From assembly GCA_035550315.1 (NCBI GenBank), contig DASZPL010000048.1, positions 1-34,154 on the forward strand: a stretch of 34,154 nucleotides of DNA, given 5' to 3'. The translations under genes were made by a program, and so were the position numbers. The notes under the pieces are model-generated. The model did no database searches. It was given only the letters and a program-made list of their open reading frames with translations, and had not been told where the DNA came from. Within the stretch, counting starts at the first letter, position 1; each line of letters starts with the position of its first letter. Positions 1 to 6,617 of the stretch are shown here, piece by piece. The stretch comes from DASZPL01 sp035550315 (lineage in GTDB: Bacteria > Actinomycetota > Actinomycetes > JAFAQI01).

Positions 1-18
1 GCCTTCGACTACCGGTGA
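1..18 (+). CDS. 3' end of an upstream gene (partial)
   Basis: The first 18 bases read as five codons (AFDYR) followed by TGA. This stop overlaps the GTG of the next gene in the GTGA arrangement used repeatedly in this window, so it is probably the end of an upstream cistron of the same operon. Too little is left to name a product. Confidence 0.45.
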   Translation, partial: AFDYR

Positions 19-1055
19 CCGGCCAGACGATGCGAGCGGCGGTGCTCGAGGGCGCCGGACAGGTCGCGGTGCGGGACGTCGAGCGGCTCTCTCCGGCGGC
101 CGGCGAGGTGCTGGTCCGCGTGGCCTACTGCGGCATCTGTGGCACCGACCTGCACACCATGCTCGACGGCTGGGGAACGCCCGGCAGCGTCGGCGGCCAC
201 GAGTGGTCCGGCGAGGTCGAAGCGGTCGGCGCCGGCGTGACCGCGTGGCGTCCCGGCGACCACGTGGTGGGCGGCCCGGCGCCCTGCGGCAGCTGCAGGT
301 GGTGCCGCGACGGCTACCCCGCGTTGTGCGTCGCCGACCCGATCCGGACCGGGACGCAGGGGCACGGCGGAGCGTTCGCGGAGTACCACCTCGGTCCGGC
401 CGACGGCCTGCGACCGGTGCCGGCCGGCCTGCCGTTGCGCGCCGCGGCGCTCGCCGAGCCGCTCGCGGTCGCGCTGCACGGCCTGACCGTGGCATCGTCT
501 GTCGGCGCCGAGGTAACCGGCCGGGTGCTGGTCACCGGTGCGGGACCACTCGGCCTACTGGTCGTCGCGGCGTTGGCCGCGCGCGGCGCCGCCGAGGTCG
601 TCGTGTCGGAACCGTCGGCGGCCCGGCGTACCCAAGCGATGAAGGCGGGCGCCTCGTCGGCCGTCGCACCGGACGAGCTGCCCGCGGCTCCTGAGTTGCC
701 GACGCAGTGTCGCGACGACGGCTTCGACGTCGCGTTCGACTGCTCCGGGCAGGGCGCGGCGATCGCAACCTGCCTGAGCCTGCTGCGTCCGGCCGGGCGC
801 CTCGTGCTGCTCGGCACCGGCTCGATGTCGGTGCGCTTCGACCCGATCCGGATCCTGCTGAACGAGTTGGTCGTGACCGGGGCGTACTGCTACGACGACG
901 GCGGCATCGAAGCCGCGCTCGACCTGCTCGCGTCCGGCCGGCTGCCGGTCGACTCGCTGCTGATGCCCGACGACGTCCGGCTCGACGGCTTGATCGGCGC
1001 GCTGCACGGGCTAAAGTCCGGCGAGATTCCCGCGAAGGTGCTGGTGCGACCATGA
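15..1055 (+). CDS. Zinc-dependent medium-chain alcohol dehydrogenase
   Basis: A 346-residue member of the MDR alcohol/polyol/threonine dehydrogenase family, which oxidises an alcohol with NAD(P)+ in the cytosol. The catalytic zinc site is visible as CGICGTDLH (Cys42) and GGHEWSGEV (His62, Glu63). The structural zinc lobe has four cysteines in CGSCRWCRDGYPALC. A Rossmann nucleotide-binding motif GAGPLGL follows in the middle of the protein. Length is normal. The GTG start at 15 overlaps the upstream stop; ATG at 30 is an alternative. The gene overlaps the VOC gene by ATGA, so they are probably co-transcribed. The substrate cannot be read from the sequence. Its association with the acyl-CoA genes downstream is positional only. 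Confidence 0.9.
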   Translation: MTGQTMRAAVLEGAGQVAVRDVERLSPAAGEVLVRVAYCGICGTDLHTMLDGWGTPGSVGGHEWSGEVEAVGAGVTAWRPGDHVVGGPAPCGSCRWCRDGYPALCVADPIRTGTQGHGGAFAEYHLGPADGLRPVPAGLPLRAAALAEPLAVALHGLTVASSVGAEVTGRVLVTGAGPLGLLVVAALAARGAAEVVVSEPSAARRTQAMKAGASSAVAPDELPAAPELPTQCRDDGFDVAFDCSGQGAAIATCLSLLRPAGRLVLLGTGSMSVRFDPIRILLNELVVTGAYCYDDGGIEAALDLLASGRLPVDSLLMPDDVRLDGLIGALHGLKSGEIPAKVLVRP

Positions 1056-1489
1056 CCGACAAGCCCCGCTTCAATCACGTCGCGATGACCGTCTCCCCCG
1101 ACTTGCTCGACGACGACGGCCGCAAGGCGATCCTCGACTTCTACGGCGAGGTCTTCGGCTGGGAAGAGCTGCCGACGATGACCGAGGACCGCAAGCGGCT
1201 TGTGCTGATGGCGTACGAGTTCGGGCAGTTCGTGTTCCTCGAGGCCGGCGAGCCGACGTTGCGCGCGTCCGTCGTCGGCGACCACTTCGGCATGGCGGTC
1301 GCGACCGTCGACGAGCTCGACGCGATGCGCGAGCGCGCCTTGGCGTGGCAGCAGCGCGACGACCGGGTGACCGTGACCGAGCGCAAGGTTGACGACTTCG
1401 GCGTGCTCGACCTGACCTCGTTCTACACGCACTACCTGCTGCCGCTCACCGTCGAAGTGCAGCACTTCAACTGGAAGCACGCGGCGTAG
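1052..1489 (+). CDS. VOC (glyoxalase/dioxygenase-fold) family protein
   Basis: A 145-residue protein. It starts with NHVAMTVSPDLL, followed by DFYGEVFGWEEL, the usual opening of vicinal-oxygen-chelate proteins (a beta strand carrying a metal-binding His, then a helix with F-Y-x-x-x-F-G). The second betaalphabetabetabeta half contains GDHFGMAVATVDELD. VOC proteins bind a divalent metal and act as lyases, epimerases or dioxygenases; which of these applies is not visible. The ATG overlaps the stop of the alcohol dehydrogenase (ATGA), so translation is coupled. The next gene follows after 8 nt. The specific reaction is unknown. Confidence 0.75.
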   Translation: MTDKPRFNHVAMTVSPDLLDDDGRKAILDFYGEVFGWEELPTMTEDRKRLVLMAYEFGQFVFLEAGEPTLRASVVGDHFGMAVATVDELDAMRERALAWQQRDDRVTVTERKVDDFGVLDLTSFYTHYLLPLTVEVQHFNWKHAA

Positions 1490-1497
1490 CCGATCCG

Positions 1498-1944
1498 GTG
1501 ATCTGCGGCGAAGGCCGGACCGTCGTACGGTGCAGCCCGCGCGAGGTGATCGAGTTCGTGCTCGACATCGACCGGTATCGGCAGGCCGACCACAAGATCG
1601 GCAAGGTGTTCGAGGTACGCCGGGACGATGCCGGTGCGACGGTGCGGTTCCGGCCGCGGTTTCGCGGCCTGCCCGCGCCGCCGGTGACGCAGCGGCTCGA
1701 CGTCACCGAGTGGTCGCGGATCGACGTGTCGAATTTGCCGTCCTGGGTCGACCGGCTGAGCGGGTTCGAAGGTGTCGTCGAGTGCCGGGAGACGGCCGCC
1801 GGCACCGAGGTGATGCATCGCGAGTGCCTGACGTTTCATGGGCCGCTGCGCTGGTTGATGGAGCCGATGCTGCGTCGCTGGCTCGCCCGCGACACCGCCG
1901 CCGAGGTGCAACGCCTGCACGACCTGCTCACGCCAATCACATGA
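1498..1944 (+). CDS. SRPBCC (START/Bet v1-like) family protein
   Basis: A 148-residue protein with the pattern of small polyketide-cyclase/START-like proteins. An N-terminal strand (TVVRCSPREVIEFVLDIDRY) resembles the usual P-x-x-V-F-x-x-L-x-D-x-x-R-Y segment. Alternating beta strands follow, then a long C-terminal helix (EPMLRRWLARDTAAEVQRLHDLL). Such proteins bind hydrophobic ligands in a deep pocket. It is likely the last gene of the alcohol dehydrogenase operon, with a GTG start 8 nt after the VOC stop. The stop codon lies inside the first unit of the tandem repeat that begins at 1941. Ligand and role are unknown. Confidence 0.7.
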   Translation: MICGEGRTVVRCSPREVIEFVLDIDRYRQADHKIGKVFEVRRDDAGATVRFRPRFRGLPAPPVTQRLDVTEWSRIDVSNLPSWVDRLSGFEGVVECRETAAGTEVMHRECLTFHGPLRWLMEPMLRRWLARDTAAEVQRLHDLLTPIT

Positions 1945-2045
1945 CGCCACCGACCCGCCTGCCCCATCGGCGATCATGGCGCCACCGACCCGCCTGCCCC
2001 ATCGGCGATCATGACGCCACCGACCCGCCTGCCCCATCGGCGATC
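1941..2045. repeat. Three contiguous 35-bp tandem repeats
   Basis: Three head-to-tail copies at 1941-1975, 1976-2010 and 2011-2045. They are identical except at the fourth base (A, G, A). Each starts ATG(A/G)CGCCACC and ends CATCGGCGATC. The last bases run straight into the palindrome at 2041-2108, whose left arm starts CGATCATGGCG, so the repeat edge resembles the palindrome. The first unit overlaps the stop codon of the SRPBCC gene by 4 bp. Confidence 0.95.
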
Positions 2046-2108
2046 ATGGCGTTAGTGACCGGTTTCGACGCCGATCAGGGCGTTACTGCGTCACTAACGC
2101 CATGATCG
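2041..2108. repeat. Long-loop perfect inverted repeat (19-bp arms)
   Basis: The left arm at 2041-2059 (CGATCATGGCGTTAGTGAC) is perfectly complementary to 2090-2108, with a 30-nt loop. The loop carries a near copy of the left arm in direct orientation (CGATCAGGGCGTTACTG, 2073-2089). The element lies between two convergent genes. It has no T-tract, so it does not look like a classical intrinsic terminator. Confidence 0.9.
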
Positions 2109-2114
2109 GCGCGG

Positions 2115-2156
2115 GTAGCGCGGGCGGGGCAGCCCGGGCGGGGTAGCGCGGGCGGG
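2115..2156. repeat. Three 14-bp GC-rich tandem repeats
   Basis: Three contiguous copies of GTAGCGCGGGCGGG at 2115-2128, 2129-2142 and 2143-2156. The middle copy differs at two positions. They directly follow the palindrome and complete a composite repeat patch of about 215 bp. Confidence 0.9.
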
Positions 2157-2176
2157 GTCAGGGTGACGTTGCCTGG

Positions 2177-2413
2177 TTAGGCCGGTGGGCCGTAGGTCAG
2201 GCAGACGCCGAGCGTCGTCGCGAGCATGAAGACGGCGATCAACGCGGTGGCGACCAGGCGCATCAGCGGTGTGTGCTCGCGCGGCATCGTCGGCGGCATG
2301 TAGAGGTCAGGCAGCAGCCCGCCGCTGCGCAACTCCAGCCAGTGCGGGTCGACCTGCGCGGTCGGCTTCGCCGCTTCGACGTCGACGAACTCGACGTCGC
2401 CGGTCTCGGGCAC
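2177..2413 (-). CDS. Small single-pass membrane protein, function unknown
   Basis: A 78-residue protein. The N-terminal half is soluble and acidic, with a mid-region LPDLYMPPTMPREHTP. The C-terminal half is one hydrophobic helix (LVATALIAVFMLATTLGVCL). This fits a small C-tail-anchored membrane protein. No family is recognised. The start is GTG at 2413, chosen because TAGGCT (a TANNNT -10 box, 2420-2425 on the minus strand) lies exactly 6 nt upstream, the spacing of leaderless actinobacterial transcripts. The gene faces the repeat patch. It is short and in GC-rich DNA, so there is some chance it is not real. Confidence 0.6.
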   Translation of the reverse strand: MPETGDVEFVDVEAAKPTAQVDPHWLELRSGGLLPDLYMPPTMPREHTPLMRLVATALIAVFMLATTLGVCLTYGPPA

Positions 2414-2425
2414 AGCGCCAGCCTA
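2414..2425 (-). promoter_or_regulatory. Leaderless-type -10 element of the small membrane protein gene
   Basis: On the minus strand, TAGGCT is followed by 6 nt and then GTG, matching TANNNT-N6-GTG. No clear -35 box was seen. Confidence 0.45.
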
Positions 2426-2559
2426 AGACCCGGCCGCAAATCCGGCGCACAACCGAGACGCCGGAGACGCGAAATCGGCCGATCACGCACTCACCCGGCA
2501 CAGGCGTCGCGGTTGTGCGCCGGTTCGGTCACGGCGGTCGAGGCCTCGCGCGGACCGTT

Positions 2560-2597
2560 CTCTGACGTCAGAGTCAGGGTCATGCGATAGTCGAGGC
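2560..2597 (+). promoter_or_regulatory. Promoter with CTCTGACGTCAGAG palindrome and leaderless start
   Basis: A perfect 14-bp palindrome, CTCTGACGTCAGAG, spans 2560-2573. CTGACG (2562-2567) can act as -35, with an 18-nt spacer to GATAGT (2586-2591), which sits 6 nt before the ATG at 2598. TGACGTCAGAGTCA (2563-2576) is a one-mismatch version of the TGACR-N4-TGTCA operator found elsewhere in the window, so the operon may be a weaker member of that regulon. GTCAGGGTC and GATAGTCGA both also occur at the MerR promoter (24056-24074). Confidence 0.55.
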
Positions 2598-3986
2598 ATG
2601 GCCGGGATAGTCGCCGTCGGCGCCGCACTTCCGTCGTGGCGGCTGTCGCGCAAGGACGTCGCGGCGGCGTGGGGCGAGCGCGGCTCATCCGGCGTACTGG
2701 CCGTATGCGCCGACGACGAAGACGCGCTGACCCTCGCCGCGCAGGCCGGTGAGCGCGCGCTCGCCGCCGCGCAAGCGACCGCCGAAAGCGTCGACGCCCT
2801 CGTCTGGGCGACGACGCGGCCACCGTTCGCCGAAGGGCCGAACCACGCGCTACTCGCCGCCGCGCTCGGGCTGCCGCCGGGCTGCGGCGGCTACCTCATG
2901 ACCGGCTCGGCACACACCGGAATCGAGGCCCTCTTCGCCGCCACCGACCTGGTCACCGCGGGCAGCGCGCGGCGGGTGCTGGTCGTCTGCTCCGAAGACC
3001 CGCGGCCCGGGCCCGGCACCGGCTGGGAGCGAGTCGCCGCGGCCGCCGCCGGCGCCGCCGTGATCGACGGCGGCGAGGGGGCGCCCGCCACGATCCGCGG
3101 CCGCGCCACCAACAGCGATCCAGTGATCGATCGCTACCGCGGTGCCGACGACCTCGTCACGCGCGACCTCTACGACGCGCGGCTCTACCGCGAGCAGATC
3201 TTCACGCCCGCCGTCACGACCGTCGCGGCCGCGCTGGCCGGCGGCGAGACGCTCGCCGGCTGGTCGCTGCCGGACCCGGACGGCCGGCTCGGCGCGGCGG
3301 TCGCCCGCAAGGTCGACGCCGACGCGCCAGCGCTGACCGGAGCGATCGGCTACGCCGGCGCCGCGGCGACGCTGCTCGGCGGGTTCTCCGCACTGACGAC
3401 GCCCGGCCTCGTCGGCCTGATCGGGCACGGTGGTGGCCGCACCTCCGGCCTGGTCCTCGACGTCACCGAGCCGGTGCCCGGCGGCGAGACGCTGCCGGCA
3501 CTGATCGACTCCGGCCGCCCGGCGTCGTACGCCGAAGTGCTCCGCGCCCATGCCCAGCTGGTGCCCGCGACCGAACCGATGCCGATGGGAGTGCCGCCCG
3601 GCTCGGCGGCGTTCGTGCGCGGTGGCCGCGAGGTGCTCGCGTTGCTCGGTGCGCGCTGCGTCGACTGCGGCACGGTCGCGACGCCGCCCTCGATTCACCC
3701 GCGCTGCCCTGCGTGCGGCAGCGACAAGAGCACCGAGGTGCCGTTGGCCCGCACCGGCACGGTGCACACGTACGTCGTCAACCACACGATGCCGGCGCCG
3801 TTCGTCGCGCCGCTGCCGATTGCGGTCGTCGACCTCGACGACGGCGCCCGGCTGATGCTGCAGGTCACCGGCGACGGCATCGGGATCGACATCGGCGACC
3901 CGGTGCGGCTGGTGCTACGCCGCTACGCGATCGAGCGCGGCGTCCCGGTGTACGGCTACAAGGTCGAACTCGCGAAGGAGGCCTGA
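2598..3986 (+). CDS. Thiolase-fold (HMG-CoA synthase/KAS III-like) protein fused to a DUF35 zinc-ribbon/OB domain
   Basis: A 462-residue fusion. Residues 1 to about 320 have the fold of HMG-CoA synthase/KAS III-type enzymes. From about 340 there is a DUF35 module with a zinc ribbon (Cys354, Cys357, Cys370, Cys373) and an OB-like domain (VVDLDDGARLMLQVTG). In archaeal and actinobacterial systems DUF35 holds CoA substrates for a partner thiolase or aldolase. The position normally holding the nucleophilic Cys (as in N-A-C-Y-A-G) reads GSAHTG here, with Ala at 105, so a classic Cys-based condensation is unlikely. It may be a scaffold, or use a different chemistry as Ltp2-type aldolases do. The start is ATG with a leaderless promoter. 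The following thiolase begins 2 nt after the stop. Confidence 0.75.
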   Translation: MAGIVAVGAALPSWRLSRKDVAAAWGERGSSGVLAVCADDEDALTLAAQAGERALAAAQATAESVDALVWATTRPPFAEGPNHALLAAALGLPPGCGGYLMTGSAHTGIEALFAATDLVTAGSARRVLVVCSEDPRPGPGTGWERVAAAAAGAAVIDGGEGAPATIRGRATNSDPVIDRYRGADDLVTRDLYDARLYREQIFTPAVTTVAAALAGGETLAGWSLPDPDGRLGAAVARKVDADAPALTGAIGYAGAAATLLGGFSALTTPGLVGLIGHGGGRTSGLVLDVTEPVPGGETLPALIDSGRPASYAEVLRAHAQLVPATEPMPMGVPPGSAAFVRGGREVLALLGARCVDCGTVATPPSIHPRCPACGSDKSTEVPLARTGTVHTYVVNHTMPAPFVAPLPIAVVDLDDGARLMLQVTGDGIGIDIGDPVRLVLRRYAIERGVPVYGYKVELAKEA

Positions 3987-3987
3987 C

Positions 3988-5163
3988 ATGGCGTGGGACC
4001 GCGTCGCGGTCGTCGGCGGCGGGCTGATCCGCTTCGGCGAGCTGTTCGACTCCAGCTACGAGCAGATGGCGGCCGGCGCGTTCGATGCCGTGCTGGCCAG
4101 TGTCGACAACGGCATGGCACGCGAGGACATCGACGCGGTCGTGCTCGCTACCCAGCGCGGCACGTTGTGGGGCCAGGAAGGCATCGGCGGCAACACCGTC
4201 CCGAGCGCACTCGGCATCTCGGGCGTGCCGTGCACGCGGGTGGAGAACGCCTGCCCGTCCGGGTCCGACGCGTTCCGGGTGGGCGCCATGATGGTCGCCT
4301 CCGGCGTCTACCGCACCGTGCTGGTCATCGGCGTCGAGAAGATGCGCGACAAGTCCAGCGAGGAAGGCCTGCTGTCGCGGGCCACCGCCGGCCACCCGAT
4401 CTACACCCGCGGCGAGACCGCGCCGGTGCTGTTCGCGCCGTTCGCGACCCGGCACATGCACGAGTTCGGTACGACGCGCGAGATGCTCGCCGCCGTCGCG
4501 GTGAAGGCGCACCACAACGGTGCGCTCGATCCCTACGCCCACTTCCAGAGCGAGGTCACAACCGAGCAGGTGCTCGCGTCGCCCCCGGTCTGCCACCCGC
4601 TGCACCTGCTCGACTGCTGCCCGCAGACCGACGGTGCCGCCGCGCTGATCCTCACCACTCCCGAACACGGCCGCGAGCTCACCGACAAGCCGGTGCTGGT
4701 GGCGGGGTTCGGGATCGCGACGGACACGCCGTACCTGCACGAGAAGACGACGTACGTCGGACTGCCGGCGACCGTGCTCGCCTCGCAGCGCGCCTACGAG
4801 ATGGCGGGGCTCGGGCCGCAGGACATGGACCTGGCCGAGGTGCACGACTGCTTCACGATCACCGAGCTGCTCGACATCGAGGACCTCGGCTTTTGCGAGA
4901 AGGGCAAGGGCGGCGTGCTCGCGCTCGAGGGCGAGACCGCGATCGGCGGCCGGATCCCGGTGAACACGTCGGGCGGCCTGCTCGCCAAGGGTCACCCGAT
5001 CGGAGCGACCGGCGTCGCGCAGCTGGTCGAGTGCTGGTGGCAGCTGCGGGAGCAAGCCGGCGAGCGGCAGGTCGCCCTGCGCAACGGCCACGCGCTGCAG
5101 CACAACGTTGGCGGCCGCGGCTCTGGCGTGTCGGTCGTGACGATCCTGTCCCGCGCCGCCTGA
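3988..5163 (+). CDS. Thiolase (SCP-x/acetyl-CoA acetyltransferase type)
   Basis: A 391-residue thiolase. The nucleophile is visible in ENACPSGS (Cys89). The SCP-x-type HDCF motif occurs in AEVHDCFTITELL. The catalytic His and oxyanion region is GGLLAKGHPIGATG, and the C-terminal glycine loop HNVGGRGSG is present, although the usual second catalytic Cys (C-x-G) is not obvious there. Thiolases of this class cleave 3-ketoacyl-CoA with CoA, ending a beta-oxidation turn. The gene has a strong ribosome-binding site GAAGGAGG 6 nt before the ATG. It follows the DUF35 fusion protein closely, which may be its partner, as in DUF35-thiolase complexes. It is likely active, and its chain length or ring substrate is unknown. 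Confidence 0.88.
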   Translation: MAWDRVAVVGGGLIRFGELFDSSYEQMAAGAFDAVLASVDNGMAREDIDAVVLATQRGTLWGQEGIGGNTVPSALGISGVPCTRVENACPSGSDAFRVGAMMVASGVYRTVLVIGVEKMRDKSSEEGLLSRATAGHPIYTRGETAPVLFAPFATRHMHEFGTTREMLAAVAVKAHHNGALDPYAHFQSEVTTEQVLASPPVCHPLHLLDCCPQTDGAAALILTTPEHGRELTDKPVLVAGFGIATDTPYLHEKTTYVGLPATVLASQRAYEMAGLGPQDMDLAEVHDCFTITELLDIEDLGFCEKGKGGVLALEGETAIGGRIPVNTSGGLLAKGHPIGATGVAQLVECWWQLREQAGERQVALRNGHALQHNVGGRGSGVSVVTILSRAA

Positions 5164-5177
5164 CTTTCCGGTACGAC

Positions 5178-5993
5178 GTGGTGCCAAGCGGCAGCGACGA
5201 GCTGCGGGTCGACGTCGTCGACGGCGTCGCGCGGCTGACCCTCAACCGGCCGAAGGCCCGCAACGCGCTGTCGATCGGGCTTCGCGACGACCTGGTCCAC
5301 GCTGTCCGCGACTGCCGCGCCAGCGACGAGGTCCGCGCCGTACTCATCACCGGCGCCGGTGGCGCGTTCTGCGCCGGCATGGACTTGTCCGCGTCGTCGG
5401 CCGCGAACGCCGGCAAACCCGACTTCGACCCGCGCTCGATGTCGCAGGCGTTGCGCGAGGGCGTGCACGCGTTGATCACCGACCTGTGGGAGTTGGACAA
5501 GCCGACGGTCGCGGCGGTCGACGGCGCCGCGGTCGGACCCGGCGCCCATCTCGCGCTCGCGTGTGACTTCGTGCTGGTCGACGATCGGGCGAAGTTCATC
5601 TGGTCGTTTTCCAAGATCGGCCTGGTGGTGGACGCCGGCGGGGCGTACCTGCTGCCGCGCCTCGTCGGGCTGGCCAAGGCGAAGGAGCTCGTGCTGCTCG
5701 GCGGCTCGCTGTCGGGCGACGACGCGGTAGCCGCTGGCATCGCCTACCGTCGCTGCGCCTCGGCGGAAGCGCTCGACCAGGAGGCGACCGCGCTCGCGAC
5801 GAAACTCGCGCAGGGCCCGACCCGCGCGCTCGGGATGTCGAAGCGGTTGCTCAACCGGTCGCTGGAGTCCAGCCTCGCCGATTCACTGGACGCCGAGGCG
5901 GCCGCGCAGGCGCTCGCGACGGCGAGCAGCGACCTGGTCGAGGGCATGGCCGCATTCCGCGAAAAGCGCGACCCCAAGTTCACCGGCCACTGA
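5178..5993 (+). CDS. Enoyl-CoA hydratase/isomerase (crotonase) family protein
   Basis: About 271 residues. Crotonase landmarks are VARLTLNRPKARNALS, the oxyanion segment ITGAGGAFCAGMDLS, and GPGAHLALACD followed by VVDAGGAYLLPRLVG. The usual first catalytic Glu (G-G-G-x-E-L-A) is His here, and the second position falls in a VDAGG loop carrying Asp, as in isomerase-like members such as PaaG. Its reaction may therefore not be simple hydration. It resembles the crotonase at 20050, which shares both changes. GTG at 5178 is the first start in frame, 14 nt after the thiolase stop; GTG at 5181 is possible. Last gene of the operon. Confidence 0.82.
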   Translation: MVPSGSDELRVDVVDGVARLTLNRPKARNALSIGLRDDLVHAVRDCRASDEVRAVLITGAGGAFCAGMDLSASSAANAGKPDFDPRSMSQALREGVHALITDLWELDKPTVAAVDGAAVGPGAHLALACDFVLVDDRAKFIWSFSKIGLVVDAGGAYLLPRLVGLAKAKELVLLGGSLSGDDAVAAGIAYRRCASAEALDQEATALATKLAQGPTRALGMSKRLLNRSLESSLADSLDAEAAAQALATASSDLVEGMAAFREKRDPKFTGH

Positions 5994-6041
5994 CCCGCCC
6001 ACGCCGCACTCTCCCTGACCCGCCCGCGCCGCGCCCCCCTT

Positions 6042-6105
6042 CGCCAAACCCGCGCAAGTCAACCATTCCGATGCGACGATGACGTTGAAATGCGCGGGTT
6101 TGGCG
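6042..6105. repeat. Long-loop perfect inverted repeat (15-bp arms) overlapping a start codon
   Basis: CGCCAAACCCGCGCA at 6042-6056 is exactly complementary to TGCGCGGGTTTGGCG at 6091-6105, with a 34-nt loop. The right arm starts one base into the ATG (6090) of the next gene and encodes the first residues of its signal peptide. The DNA from 5994 to 6041 holds two imperfect copies of a CTGACCCGCCC-type GC repeat. Confidence 0.9.
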
Positions 6106-6617
6106 TCGTCGCAATCGTCGCCACGGCCGTCACGGCCGTGAGCGCTCCAGCCGTCGCGGCGGTGCCGCGGGGAGCGCCGACGGTTGTGATGCATGTGGCC
6201 GGTTACAGCGGCGTCGTCGTGACCGGACCGAACGGCGGCAGTGAGTGGACCAACTGCGGAGCCGGCGGCTGCGTGACCGCGGTCGGCGACAGCATCGGCG
6301 TCTTCCCGAAGCCGTATCTGGTCGCCACGGGCAAGCAGCACATCCGCATCGCGTTGCGGCGAGCGAGCCGGCCGACGGCAGTGCGGCTCGCGGTCTTTCG
6401 CCACGTCAGCGGCAACGGGCAAGCCGCCGGTCATGCCAGCCACCCGCAGGTTCGGCTCGTCAAGCCGGGCGGCCACGGCGGCTGGCGTGCGGCGTTTCGG
6501 CTCGCCATGCCGCGCGGCGCCGACCGCTATCTGCGGTTCACGGCGCACTGGCGCTACGGCCACCGGGCCAACGGCCACGGCAGCTATCTGTTCCACCTGC
6601 GGGGCGCGACGGGCTAG
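6090..6617 (+). CDS. Secreted protein of unknown function
   Basis: 175 residues with a signal peptide: short basic start (MRG), hydrophobic core (FGVVAIVATAVTAVSAPAVA) and a probable Ala-x-Ala cleavage site near residue 24. The mature part is rich in Gly, Arg and His and predicted to be mostly beta, with two cysteines close together (NCGAGGC). I recognise no family. No ribosome-binding site precedes the ATG. The start and first residues lie in the right arm of the inverted repeat 6042-6105, so the N-terminus may have been supplied or reshaped by that element. Its stop codon overlaps the stop of the convergent propeller gene in the shared bases CTAG. Confidence 0.6.
   Translation: MRGFGVVAIVATAVTAVSAPAVAAVPRGAPTVVMHVAGYSGVVVTGPNGGSEWTNCGAGGCVTAVGDSIGVFPKPYLVATGKQHIRIALRRASRPTAVRLAVFRHVSGNGQAAGHASHPQVRLVKPGGHGGWRAAFRLAMPRGADRYLRFTAHWRYGHRANGHGSYLFHLRGATG

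Noticed and set aside
1941..2045. Possible CRISPR array from the three 35-bp repeats
   Set aside because: The copies are contiguous with no spacers between them and no cas genes are present.
3993..5160. Very long open frames overlapping the thiolase and other genes in other frames or on the opposite strand
   Set aside because: They are Arg/Ala/Gly-rich shadow translations of GC-rich coding DNA without recognisable domains.
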